A stretch of DNA of 64,000 nt, taken from positions 144,115,143 through 144,179,142 of the forward strand of contig CM041292.1 of NCBI GenBank assembly GCA_023052935.1, in the 5' to 3' direction. Below, piece by piece: positions 12,580 to 23,163 of the stretch. Position 1 is the first letter of the stretch, and every line of letters begins with the position of its first letter. Source of the stretch: Piezodorus guildinii (taxonomy: Eukaryota; Arthropoda; Insecta; Hemiptera; Pentatomidae). The translations under genes and the position numbers were made by a program. Below the pieces are notes generated by a model. That model was not told where the DNA came from, ran no database searches, and saw nothing but the letters and a program-made list of their open reading frames with translations.

Positions 12580-12616
12580 GCACCAGAAGATGGCATTGTT
12601 AGCCGAAACGTAGTGC
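12580..12616 (+). ncRNA. Hammerhead-like motif (right palindrome arm)
   Basis: GCAC (12580-12583) pairs with GTGC (12613-12616); CAGAAGA at 12584-12590 corresponds to CUGANGA with U4 changed to A; stem II is GGC (12592-12594) with GCC (12602-12604); GAAACGT at 12605-12611 gives core GAAA, the palindrome ACGT and a U-A cleavage dinucleotide. Confidence 0.4.
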
Positions 12617-12664
12617 GAATATTTTTTTTCAATAAAATAGTGGTGAAGTAGACATCAGCCTCCA

Positions 12665-12669
<5 letters not shown>

Positions 12670-12704
<35 letters not shown>
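12670..12704. repeat. (TA)n microsatellite
   Basis: TA dinucleotides immediately right of the palindromic element. Confidence 0.97.
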
Positions 12705-12707
<3 letters not shown>

Positions 12708-14077
12708 TTTTTAAAAAAAATATATCTTTTAGGAACTGAATTATATTTCTTTGGAACAGCGTATTGTTTCCTATCAGCTGTTTCGATTCGAGCCCATCGA
12801 TAGCATTCTTTCTCCTTGCTCGTTTGTAATTACTGCAATTAACTAGTACAATTTGTATGGCGGTTTCCTTCCAGTTTTTACAGTTTGGTATAGTTGAGCG
12901 TTGTATAAAGTAATATTATGTTAACCATACGTTACAGTTTTTTTTCCAAATACTATACATATAATAAATATTGAAAATAGTTTAAATGAATTCGGTTGAA
13001 TTCTTTATTTTAATTTTATTGGATATCTCGCTCAATGCAGTTGATTAGATTGCTAAATAATTAGCAGTGTATTGTGATTAACTGTATAACCATGAAGAAT
13101 GGTCCCTCCCATTTTGCAATGGATAAATAAAGGCATAGAAGAAGCCCTTGAAATATTACTAGTGCATCCAGCGCATATAGCAATCCTCTTTAGAATACCT
13201 CCGGGTAATAGAAGGACAAATGTGACATCTATACATATTACATTTGTATTTGTATTTTGTTCGAAAATAAAACCAGAGGGTAAGAAAAAAAAAAATTAAC
13301 TGAAAAAAAAATAAATATTTTTTACATAATTGAATTTGTTATTATGCAAATAGCTTTAAACGGAATTGGTTGAATCAATGTCATTTAATTATATAGTCAT
13401 TTTAAGTATTAACTTCTACGATTGTTCTATCTTTTTTGTTTAATAGCCTTTCAGCAATAAATTTCCTAATTTGAATTATACTACTTAATTTTCTAGTATT
13501 CCTATCCTTGAGATTTTTGCTAATTTTTTGGCCTGCTAAATTCTGATTTTAAAATGTTATCTTATCACATGTGTGTTGTGCAACACGTCATTTAATGTTA
13601 ATGGCGGTATTAACCATTTACGTAGAAGTAAATATGTAAATTAAAATGCGTTGTTGTTACAGAATTCTAGAACAATTTTATCTAATTTCAGGAAATAACC
13701 TTTATAGGATGGGAAAAGACTGCAATTATTAATATATATATATATTACTATGTTCGGTGGCATATAGGGTAATGAAGTGATTAACTTAAAATATACATTT
13801 ATTTATAAAATAACACATATTACACATAAAAATAAACAGCGAGGCAATATTATATTCAAGCAAATAATATTTGCTTTTAATTTTATTTATTTTCATCTTG
13901 TTAAAAATAAGACTTTTTTTTTAAGAAGAAAAAATTTATAAGATATAATTTTTATTTATTTATTTGTTAATTTTTTGATGTATTGTATTTCTCCTTATTT
14001 TACCATTGTAAATAATAATTGATCATTGTGGATGTAATTAGTTGACCTTTCACCTAGTTTCCATTCTCCCACCATTC
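12705..14077. other. No gene recognised
   Basis: A 66-codon frame at 13099-13299 shows no recognisable domain and ends in poly-lysine from an A-run; I treat it as chance. Confidence 0.4.
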
Positions 14078-14142
14078 GCCCTGATGATGACCCAAAAAGG
14101 AGGGTCGAAACGTTGGCAAACAATAAATAGTTGAAACTATTT
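14078..14142 (+). ncRNA. Hammerhead-like motif with downstream hairpin
   Basis: GCC (14078-14080) pairs with GGC (14115-14117) as stem I. CTGATGA (14081-14087) and GAAA (14107-14110) are perfect hammerhead core boxes. Stem II is GACCC (14089-14093) with GGGTC (14102-14106) and an 8-nt loop. GAAACGTT supplies the palindrome ACGT and a GUU cleavage triplet. One extra T (14088) sits between the core and stem II. Eleven nt after GAAACGT lies a perfect 8-bp hairpin (14125-14142); the motif at 27997 has the same arrangement with different stem sequences. Function is inferred from structure; family context is Penelope-like terminal repeats or retrozymes. Confidence 0.5.
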
Positions 14143-14654
14143 AGTTGTTGCATTTAATGACCGCCACTCGGACTAATTCCTTCCAATAATTGATCATGTT
14201 TCTGTTATTCTTAGGGAACCCACTCCCAGGATATTTTTTTTTCTGTTCTATTTTATTCTATATATAAAAGAATTATTTCAGGAATAGAATGAAAAATTCT
14301 TGATCAGGCATTTACATGACAAAACATTGTTTTAGTAATATAGGAACACAACCTCTACCTGTCTATGCTATAAGTCGTATGATGGGTTTAAAGTTCAACG
14401 TCAACAATGAAGTAATCCATCTCCAAAAGGTATTTGACAGGATAAAGGCTGGTTGATGACGAAGATTAAGGAGTAAACCTAGATGGAGTTAAACTTGAAT
14501 CAACTAAAAACGTTAGTTATATGAAGCCTTTATCAACCATCTATTGTATAACACACTATCAAGTATTTTCTATAAAGAAATCATGAGGTCGGAATAAATA
14601 ATAGAACATTGGAAGTAAATCAAAATTTAAGCAATAAGTGTAAATAAACATATA

Positions 14655-15040
14655 AAAGTTGCATTACCACGTTTTTACGGTTTTCTCAATAACGCCTCGG
14701 ACGATTTTGATTAAACTCGCTATATCGTTGTAAAATTTAAGTGCCTTTAATATGATGTAGGTTTCATTATGATTGAAATAGTTTGACAGGGCTTAAATTT
14801 TCATACTCTAAAGTTCTTACAATTTTGTAGATTCAAACAAATTAACTATTTTTTGTTCTTAGAATTGATAAACAAAACCCTAAGTATATAAGTTGAACAA
14901 ATTCGATACAAAACTATATGTATTTTCTTTTAAGCTAACAATATCATAGATGTATTATAAAGCTAAATATTTTAGAAAAAAAAATTCTTATACACAAACT
15001 TCTGAACATTAATGGAGATTGGATTAAAAACTAACTAGAT
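14655..15040 (+). repeat. Family A repeat, partial
   Basis: Shares CGATTTTGATTAAACTCGC, ATGTAGGTTTCAT, GTTTGACAGGGCTTAAAT and TTTTGTAGATTC with the other copies; the 3' terminal part is lost or diverged. Confidence 0.7.
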
Positions 15041-16084
15041 AGTTTTACTTTATTACGCGTTAAGGTACTATTATTGTTATAAGTTCAGAATCAGATTTTT
15101 AAGATTTAAAGCCCTGTGGCTGAGAGCCATTTTCGGGTGATAAAAATGACGGATTAAAAACGTATCCTTCGTAAGCAATGAACTGAAGTCAAAGTGACAA
15201 TTGCACTCTAAGAAATAGAAAAAAAACTTTTTTGAAAAAATTGTTTGAACTTTTTTTTGAAAGTTTTAATTTCAATGAATGGATAAATTACACAAAATAA
15301 GCTTTTAGCGTACATATTTATTATCTTTTTAAAATAAAATTCAATTTAACTAATAGGGTAAGTTTATAACACTGAAAATAATTTTTTTAAATATAAAACA
15401 ATAATCGATATCTGAGCTTTAGCGAAATTAATTTTGTATAAATGAATCAAAAGAATATTTTAGTATACTTGGATTAATTTTGTTTAGAAAAAAATAATTT
15501 AATAAGTGCAACATTATAAATTTTATTTGAAAGAGAATTTATTTCCTATCAGCTTAAATAAGCAAATAAAAAACAATCAGGCCAATGTTTGCAAATATAT
15601 GGTATCTTGTGTTGAAGAATAAAATGGAGACATCTAATATTTTTATGTACATATGAATATGTAGAAACAGTTTGTATACATAAATATAAAATATAATAGG
15701 AGCTCCGTTTTTTGCATTTGTTGCCAATTCCGTCTTTGCTTATTCCGTTCTAGCATTTGCGTCATTTCTCTGAAGGTTAGATAAGTTTTTATATCATAAT
15801 AATAAGATGTTTCAGCCGTCAAACGAAAATACTTCATTATTTTAAGCACTGAAGGATTTTTTAAACTTTTTGAATGCCTGGAAAAGAGAGATGTAGATAG
15901 ATAGTCATAATTGATGACTGTTACGCGTCTAAGAGGTAGGCATTGTGATCCCTGGGATACTCTGCTTTTCCTTCCACAAGTGTGGGGATAAGCCCCATCC
16001 AGGGTTCTCTAGCAGATTGTAAATATAGGTATGATTGCGTTCATTTATTTGTTGAACATGTATTTATTTAATTTATATATTTTG
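15041..16084. other. No gene recognised
   Basis: AT-rich. Around 15900-16020 is a short less AT-rich block that may be the body of the retroelement whose 3' end follows. Confidence 0.35.
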
Positions 16085-16252
16085 TTATTGCATAAATTTG
16101 TTTACTTTTTTTTTTAAAGTAATTTGACTTTAACATTGTTTAATCTGTAAATATTGTATGAATGAGATTTTGTAGTAGTGTTATTATTGTACAGTTGAGA
16201 CAAATTGTAATATAACTGAATAAAATGTCTAACGATAAAAAAAAAAAAAAGA
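16085..16252 (+). repeat. Putative retroelement 3' end with poly-A, copy 2
   Basis: Resembles 12065-12307 block by block and then ends with GAATAAAATG (an AATAAA signal) followed some 15 nt later by a run of about 14 A. This is what a polyadenylated, reverse-transcribed insertion looks like. No coding part is preserved. Confidence 0.45.
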
Positions 16253-17077
16253 CTCTCTATCTAGTTATTATTGTAGTTTCAAAACTAAAAATACAACGAA
16301 AGCTATTTTCTTAGTATCTGTCTGTCCTCAAGCGAAAAAGAAACGAAAAAATAGATTTTTTTTCTCGATGGTATAGAAGATAATTAAAGGCTAAAACAAG
16401 AGGGAGAGAGTTGACAAACAAGGAGCCCTACAAGCCAATTAGGAGACAGACTTTTCCTCAATTACAACACTACTCAGTACTGGTTTTAATACAGCTATCA
16501 CCGCCTAACTGGATGTACCTCCTATAATTAATGATATTGCAAAGTTTTATTCAATGAGGAACCGGCGAGCTGACTGGTTGAAGTATTGTAATCTCAAATG
16601 CACTTTGTGATTGTTAGAAGTCTGTTAGATGATGCTCAGTGTGCTTAGATATTTCCATTGCCTTTACGATTTCAGAATTAAGTAAGTATAGTTCCAATAA
16701 CCGGGGGCTATCAACTTACGGCGATTATTTCAATACTTTTCTCGCTTCACAAGCCGTTAAACGAAATCATTATAATGAAATTTAAAAGCTTTTAATCAAT
16801 ATATTTAATATTAATATAATGGATGAAGCAAAGGTTGACAGAGGTAAGGAACTAGCAATAATAAAAGATAAGCCATATCAAACGTGGTTAGTAAATAAAT
16901 GGTACTGGATAAACTCCTACTGAGGAAAACAACGACTTATTTTTTTCCAGGGACAGTTATATTTCTTCGCCCGATTTTTTAAGCCCGTAACACTAATAGA
17001 GCCACACACAACCTTCCATTAGAGACAAATGATCTCGATCTGTCAGTTGGAGTGGAAAAGAGGGGGAAAAGAAATAT

Positions 17078-17302
17078 ATGAAAAATGCATTTCTGCATTC
17101 TACAAGAAATGTTACGCGAGACCTTTGGCGAGAGATAGAGTTCTTGGAACAAGAACCGAAGCTAACAAGGAGCTTCCTTGAGGACCTGGGTGTAAGGACT
17201 AGGGATGTCCTGATTTTGACCGAAAATTTGGAAAATTGGAAAGACAAACATATGAGCAACTACTATCATTGCTTATTGTTCATTTGCTTATCAGTTGATT
17301 AA
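17078..17302 (+). CDS. Unrecognised open frame, possible exon
   Basis: The frame is open from about 17027 (after a TGA) to the TAA at 17300. The product is acidic/basic and helix-like (NVTRDLWREIEFLEQEP, SFLEDLGVRTRDVLIL), unlike the poly-F/N/K frames typical of chance reading here, and the DNA is less AT-rich than its flanks. No catalytic motif, no family recognised and no convincing splice sites. The opposite strand is also open (16993-17259) but its composition is less protein-like. Confidence 0.25.
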   Translation: MKNAFLHSTRNVTRDLWREIEFLEQEPKLTRSFLEDLGVRTRDVLILTENLENWKDKHMSNYYHCLLFICLSVD

Positions 17303-18127
17303 ATTCTCTTATTTAGTATTAAACACGTTGAACTTTGTCAGTCCTAATGTAGTAAATAAATAATAAATCGTTAAACTTTGATATCTGTTTAATAAATAAC
17401 TTTAAGATATATGAAATTAAAAACCAATAACTACAAAAATCAAACTTATCCTGCAAAAGAAATCGAACATACAACAGCAGTAGTCGTGATTATGGAATAG
17501 CTCTTTAGTCTTTTATGATCTGAAATTTATCTTTCAATAGGTAATTTGTTATTCATATACAAGGTCCTAAATGGGGCAAATGATCAACAGTGAAAGAATA
17601 ATACCGAAATAGATTGTAAATACAAATAATAATATTACTTTAACCGTCAAGCCTACCCGCCACGAAATCAAAACCCACACCCATCGAATTCTCTGGTTGT
17701 CGATGAAGTCGACAGCTGTGAATAAAAATATTTGAGTTAAAACAAAAATAAACACATTTTATTAGTCAACTATATTTGTTGTTATTTACTCTATGATTAT
17801 ATTTTTATTTTATTTCACATAATTGCAAGGGAACTTATTCTGGAATAAATGAAGACTATAATCACACTTTAAATCCTGATCAGCAGCAGTATTTACGATT
17901 TATTTTGGCAGTTTTTTTTTGTTTTAAATTGCCTCTGCACGAATACATTTATTCCCCTCTTTAAGTAAACTAAACGCAATTTTTATTTTTATTAATATAT
18001 ATAATATTTATGTTTCATAGATTACATATATTGGTGTTTTAATAGAAAGATATACCTCTGAGGAGTATTGTATTTCAGCAAGATGTGTGGAAGTTGAGTA
18101 TCTGTCACAGTTTCAATTGACCTGGCC

Positions 18128-18278
18128 TCAAGGGAGCGGATATATTAGCCCGGGTGGTAGGTTGATGCCTTTCATGTCTTCTTGTCGATTCGGCGACATT
18201 TTATCTTCCTGAATATGTCTGTCATTCAGGACGAATGCCTTGAATCCGACAGCTCCGAGTATTTCCATCAATTGCTTT
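18128..18278 (-). CDS. Possible terminal exon, unrecognised protein
   Basis: Minus strand: a possible 3' splice site (T-rich stretch then ...ACTAG at 18279-18280) is followed by an open frame KQLMEILGAVGFKAFVLN ... NLPPGLIYPLP ending in TGA at 18130-18128. Codons use G/C more than the flanks, and the frame continues upstream through the putative acceptor to a TAA. I do not recognise the protein. It could equally be a transposon scrap. Confidence 0.25.
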
Positions 18279-19177
18279 CTAGTATCGTATAATAAAAATA
18301 TTGTCGGAAGAAAAATCTTTTATGCAATGCTCATTTCGTTGAACATTATTTCTAAATGTTATTATTTGTTATAAATTCATAAAGAAATTAATACTTAGTT
18401 AATTAATTATTAAAAAAAATATTAGAAACTAGCGGAACCCTACATTTTAAATATATAGAGATAAAGAGTTGATAAGTTTACGGGCTTACAACAACTTTAT
18501 GTTACCTCGTACGATTTCATTTATTGCATATTGACTTTTCTGAATTCTTTCCTTTCGGATCGGTATATTATAAGCCTATGTTACTACTTATACTTCAGGG
18601 ATGAATTTTACTTATAAATCTTCAGGAAAGAATGCCCTAAATTGTAGTGAACACCGTATCAAAATCAGTCTTGTGGCTTAGGAGGAGTTAACATAAACCA
18701 AAATCATTTTATGTATAAAGAGATAAAAGCCAAATTATACAATCTAATAATTTTTGAAATAAATAAAATCAATAAAAATCAAAATACATTTTACATGTTT
18801 CGAATTCCTTACTAACTCTAGTCAGGGCATATAGGGCGAGTTATTATGACGTTTCCGATTTATTCTTGTCAAATAAAGAAATCCAGGATTTACTTCGTGG
18901 ATTAAACAAGAATGAAATTTTAACTTGCCATAGTCTAACGGAATGATTAACCTAACAAATTGATATAAGAAAAGATAAGAAACAAAAATTAGCCCAATTA
19001 TATGCTTAAACAGCTGTAAGAAAATGTAGAAAACAAAATTAATCTAATTGAAAATATTGAAGAAAATATGAGAAAAGATGTAAAAAATATGGGAATCAAA
19101 ATTGAACAGTTTTAAAAATGATAATTAAGAAATTAACTGCTCCAATAATGGTTAAAGATATTCTATATTCACGTGGA

Positions 19178-19362
19178 CGAAGTCCTGTTGAGTGTTGTAG
19201 TAAACGACCGCAGGGCGGCATGAGCGAAGTCCTGTTGTGTGTTGAAGAAAACGACCGTAAGGCGGCTTGAACGAAGTCCTCTTGAGTGTTGAAGAAAACG
19301 ACCGTAAGGCGGCTTGAACGAAGTCCTCTTGGGTGTTGAAGAAAATGACCTCAGGGCGGCTC
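19178..19362. repeat. 47-bp tandem repeat, four units
   Basis: Units start at 19178, 19225, 19272 and 19319, exactly 47 bp apart. The shared core is CGAAGTCCT-TTG-GTGTTGAAG followed by AAACGACCG-A-GGCGGC. Units 2 and 3 are almost identical, while 1 and 4 differ by several substitutions. As 47 is not a multiple of three, the open frames on both strands are incidental. The array is much less AT-rich than its surroundings and runs into another GC-rich stretch to about 19560. Confidence 0.95.
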
Positions 19363-19726
19363 TTCCAATTTCCAAGGGGAACGGTGAGAGGAAGAAGAAG
19401 TACGTTTGCAAACGTTCAAACTTCTTGAGAGGAGACTTGGGTCTATATACGGCACAGATTCACCATACAGACGCTACTTTTGTACTCGACATGCCACGAG
19501 GCAGTCTTAAAACAATTTAAGTACGGTCGTCTTTTACTGTCTTTCTCTTCTATTATTCTTCTCTTTCGTGGCCAAAATGTTAATTATATTTAAAATGACT
19601 ATTTTTAAAACAAATAAAAAATAAAGATTAATACGAAAAATGATCTACAAATTATACAGTTTTTCATTTTCTATGAAACAGTCATGAAAAACCTTTTCAG
19701 ACCATAACATATGGCGTGAACAGTAT

Positions 19727-19728
<2 letters not shown>

Positions 19729-19789
<61 letters not shown>
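19729..19789. repeat. (TA)n microsatellite
   Basis: Long uninterrupted TA tract abutting the next LINE fragment. Confidence 0.98.
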
Positions 19790-19791
<2 letters not shown>

Positions 19792-19794
19792 TGT

Positions 19795-20138
19795 ATATTA
19801 CATAAATGATGAAGACAATATAGAGTTAATAAAAATGATTTTTAAAACAAGGGCCGAAATGATATCCTTAAATTGTAAACCATGTATGAGGGAAATAGTA
19901 TATACAGGTTCAATTTGACACAGTAAGGAAGAAGAAAATATTACTCATCTTTTAGGTAAGTGTACGGCATTTAATTATTATTGGAAAAACTATTTTGGAG
20001 CGAGTATTTCGACCGAAAACAAAATAATAGACATTTTAAAAGGAAAGAATAGGAGCACACTATTTTGATTCATGAAAAGTGCTGTTAACTATGGAGACTT
20101 TTTAATTAAGGATTATAATTACAATAAATAAATAAACA
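19795..20138 (+). mobile_element. LINE ORF2 C-terminal CCHC relic
   Basis: The plus-strand frame reads MISLNCKPCMREIVYTG, an in-frame TGA, then HSKEEENITHLLGKC and TAFNYYWKNYFG, i.e. C-x2-C ... H-x4-C, the zinc-knuckle-like C-terminus of Jockey/I/R1-type LINE ORF2 proteins. A second in-frame TGA follows STLF, and the frame ends in TAA within an AATAAATAAATAA tail (20120-20138). Both internal stops sit where Trp would fit, suggesting simple TGG to TGA decay. It lies just upstream of, but is separate from, the large LINE at 20533. Confidence 0.8.
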
Positions 20139-20285
20139 CAGAATAAGTTGTCATTGATTAGCTATATTTATGGTTTGTTTATTCTGTGTGGGAAACAAGT
20201 AAATTATCCCACTATCTTTTGACAATAGTGTATAATTTTTATTTTTGTTTTGTTGATTTTAATTTTTTTCCTTTCTTTTTTAATA

Positions 20286-20290
<5 letters not shown>

Positions 20291-20355
<65 letters not shown>

Positions 20356-20498
20356 ATGTGTAAAAGTAAACCAACTTCCTGGCAGACAGAATATCCATAC
20401 CAGTATTCGGTGTTTTGTAGATATTGTAAAAAGAAATATGTAAAATGTATGAATACAAAATGTTTATCTTTTCTCTCTCTCTCTCTCTCTCTTTTTAT

Positions 20499-20529
<31 letters not shown>

Positions 20530-20530
20530 C
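20291..20530. repeat. Composite microsatellites (TA)n, (TG)n, (CT)n, (CA)n
   Basis: (TA)n 20291-20345 with TG extension to about 20360, (CT)n 20472-20492, (CA)n 20500-20519 and a short (TA)n to 20530. The last part, TCTCTTTTTATAC plus dinucleotides, resembles the sequence right after the LINE at 26417 and may be its duplicated target. Confidence 0.95.
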
Positions 20531-20706
20531 AGTTGCTCAGTTGTGTGTGTGCTATGGTAGTGTAACTATCTCCTAATCCCTACCCAGTGTCAGCCTTCAA
20601 GTTATAGTTAGTAATAAATAGTGCCTAGTATCTGTTATATAACTTAAATTGTAGCATCTAGGATTATTATTTCGTTAAAATTCAAAATAAAATTTATTTC
20701 GTAAAA

Positions 20707-21408
20707 ATGCCGCCTAAAACTCGTCGTGCTAATGAAAATGAACAGGTCTCAGGTGAAACTAACAAAGATATGGCTGCAATATCACGTGACCAAGATGAGG
20801 CGATACAGGCTATTATAAGAGAAGAAATTGGACATAAACTATTATCGCCGGAATTTATTACTTCTCTAACTACAAAGGTGATGACAGTTATTCGAGGAGA
20901 AGTTTCCAACCTCATCAAAATCGAGGTAGAAAATAAAACTAAATCTTTAAATGATGAAATACAAAAGTTAAAAGATGAAATAGACCTACATAATCAAAGC
21001 AGAAGGGCAGGTAGTTTAGTAATTCATAGAAATAGTGAAACAGATATTTCGAAAAAAGAAAATATAGTTCAGCTTACATCTGAAAAAATGGGACTTGACA
21101 TAACACTCGCAGACTTTGAGTTGCAAACAATCGGTGGTACAAAGAGTAATGCAAAGTCTGTATTACTCGAATTCAAAAACAGACACCAAAGAAACCTAGT
21201 TTATTTTGCAAAATCTAAACTAAAAGGCACTGGCATTTCAATCCACGAAGACTTGACGCCCACGCGACGTTTATTGTATAAACGGGCAAAGGAGGCTTTT
21301 GGTTACAAGGAGGTCTGGACAAATAATGGCAACATTTTAGTAAACCAGAACGGAGAAAAGCGAAAAATACGTACGGCTCGAGACCTCGCAAACCTTCTCA
21401 AATTATAA
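20707..21408 (+). CDS. LINE ORF1 protein (coiled coil plus RRM-like)
   Basis: 233 codons, intact. A basic N-terminus (MPPKTRRANENEQ) is followed by a helical, heptad-like region around residues 60-98 (ENKTKSLNDEIQKLKDEI). A globular nucleic-acid-binding part of the ORF1p type follows: SLVIHRN, KENIVQLTSEKMGLDI, KSVLLEFKNRHQRNLVYFAK, LKGTGISIHEDLTPTRRLLY and a C-terminal GEKRKIRTARDLANLL. In such elements this protein binds element RNA and acts as chaperone in the cytoplasmic RNP. ATG at 20707 is the first in frame and leaves a UTR of about 170 nt. It belongs with ORF2 downstream, though the long gap leaves room for a composite origin. Confidence 0.8.
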   Translation: MPPKTRRANENEQVSGETNKDMAAISRDQDEAIQAIIREEIGHKLLSPEFITSLTTKVMTVIRGEVSNLIKIEVENKTKSLNDEIQKLKDEIDLHNQSRRAGSLVIHRNSETDISKKENIVQLTSEKMGLDITLADFELQTIGGTKSNAKSVLLEFKNRHQRNLVYFAKSKLKGTGISIHEDLTPTRRLLYKRAKEAFGYKEVWTNNGNILVNQNGEKRKIRTARDLANLLKL

Positions 21409-23163
21409 CCACACTAGGCCCTGTTTGTCATAATCATATTACTACCCGCTATGTAAGTTTACTATTTATAAACCACATAAATGATGCAATAGTAACACAT
21501 TTACTGCCTGAACTGACTCAAATGCTTAAAATAAATAAAGTCTTGATTAAAACAAATAAAATGAAGACCTACCTCATAGGATCGCCAGTAATGCAGTTAA
21601 GAAAATGAAGTGCAGTAAGCCCTAATTCGCAATCTAAACCATAGCATCAAGCACCGATCAATTCATCAAGCACCATATAGCCGGAAAAAAAAAGAAGAAA
21701 TAAATGGAAAAAATAATAAATAGAGAATAACGAACTGCCCATATGAAGGAGTCAACACAACTAACTTTAGGTTACAGAGATATGAACACATAAAGGTCTA
21801 TTATTAAAATCTTGTTTACTAAGTCACTGACTAATCTGTTTATATTATTGTTTCAATAGATTTGCAATCACTACTCTCTTAATAGCATAAATATTTACGT
21901 AACTCATTCACGAAAGCTGTAAGTGTTTTTATTTATTTTTTTATTTATTTTTTTTTTTTTATTATTACTAATTCATGTATCCTTCTTTTTAATTACTTTT
22001 ATACAATTATTAGAATCTTAATATTGTTTCGTTTTCTTTCTCTGTATGTACATCAGAAAATATTAGATCAAATAGACTTTTCAAGATCTATGTTATTCTT
22101 TACCAAGTCAATGATTACAATGATTTTGAAGGAATTATAATTTTAAAATTTTTATTATCATTATGTTACTTTAAGTTATTACGTTTAGTTATCTGTTTAT
22201 AATCTTACTAATTCATTTAATTTAATGGTTTAAACTCTCAGGTTTTTCGAGAGATTCTGACTACATGCATAGTCCTACTAATCAACATACCAACATAAAA
22301 GTATATTTACTTCATTTTATTTATCATAACAATTATTATTATTGTTTAATTTCCCTTTCTCTTTGTATTCTGCTCAACCCAATAATGGACGTAGAGCTAA
22401 AATTCGTATAGATATAATTTTTAAATCAAATATTTATTCTTCTAAATCGCATTATATAATTTTTTTATTTTATATAAATTATTAGTATTATTTTAAAAAT
22501 ATAATCATCTGGTATGTGATAAACTGCAATATTTAAGCAGTATTAAATCTTTCCAATGTGATAAGATGATTGAGGGAATGTGAGGAAAGTATGGAGATTA
22601 TGTTTCTATTTTCTTCTCAATTAACTTAGTCCTAAAACACTATTCAATTCTAAAAACTGCATCCTGTTATTAATCGCAGATTGTCAATACCATATTCTCT
22701 ATAATACATTCATTTGCCATAAATTCTGTACCTACCTAATCTGTTTCGTCAAACTTATTTCATCTTCATATAATTAGCACAATTCTATAATATTCTTTGT
22801 TATTTGTTTTTGTAAGCAAACCCATCAAATATTTCTATTTTATTGATTTTAATTTGTATTCATTTTATTATTTATAGCTCACACTATTGTAATCAAGCTA
22901 ACTTATTTACTGGTTTCGAAGGCATGTCCTGGGTCACACACCCCACTTTTCTTTCTCTCTCATGTTTCTATTTATGATTTTCCTAATCGATAATCATTTT
23001 CTATTATTTTCCTTACATCTATACCTTCCCATTATCTTATTTCCTATTTTCATTTACTTTAAATATGTCCCAGACTTCCTCTCCCTAAACTTCATTATAA
23101 CTTCCTGGTCATTTGTTTCTTTAGAGGTTTGCACTCGCACTGGTCTCCGTCACACTGTTATCT
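21409..23163 (+). other. Long AT-rich spacer between LINE ORF1 and ORF2
   Basis: About 1.75 kb with no open frame of note and many T-runs. Most LINEs of this type have adjacent or overlapping ORFs. The spacer may be a lineage-specific inter-ORF region, an insertion, or the sign that two elements are juxtaposed. No TIR or target-site duplication bounding an insertion was seen. Confidence 0.5.

Larger units (their letters stand above)
12391..12666. repeat. Near-perfect palindrome, 130-bp arms, 16-bp centre
   Basis: Arm 12391-12520 is the reverse complement of arm 12537-12666 with one mismatch seen (in the A/T-run next to TATTCGC). The centre is 12521-12536. It begins with ATTGGAGGCTGATG and is flanked outside by (TA)n tracts on both sides. 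Each arm carries a hammerhead-like motif. The left end plus about 45 bp outside it resemble 33487-33570, so this belongs to a repeat family rather than being a unique cruciform. Such long, young palindromes are usually foldback elements or tail-to-tail insertions. Confidence 0.95.

Noticed and set aside
20186..20565. Several open frames of Tyr/Ile, Val/Cys or Leu/Ser repeats
   Set aside because: They are translations of (TA)n, (TG)n and (CT)n microsatellites.
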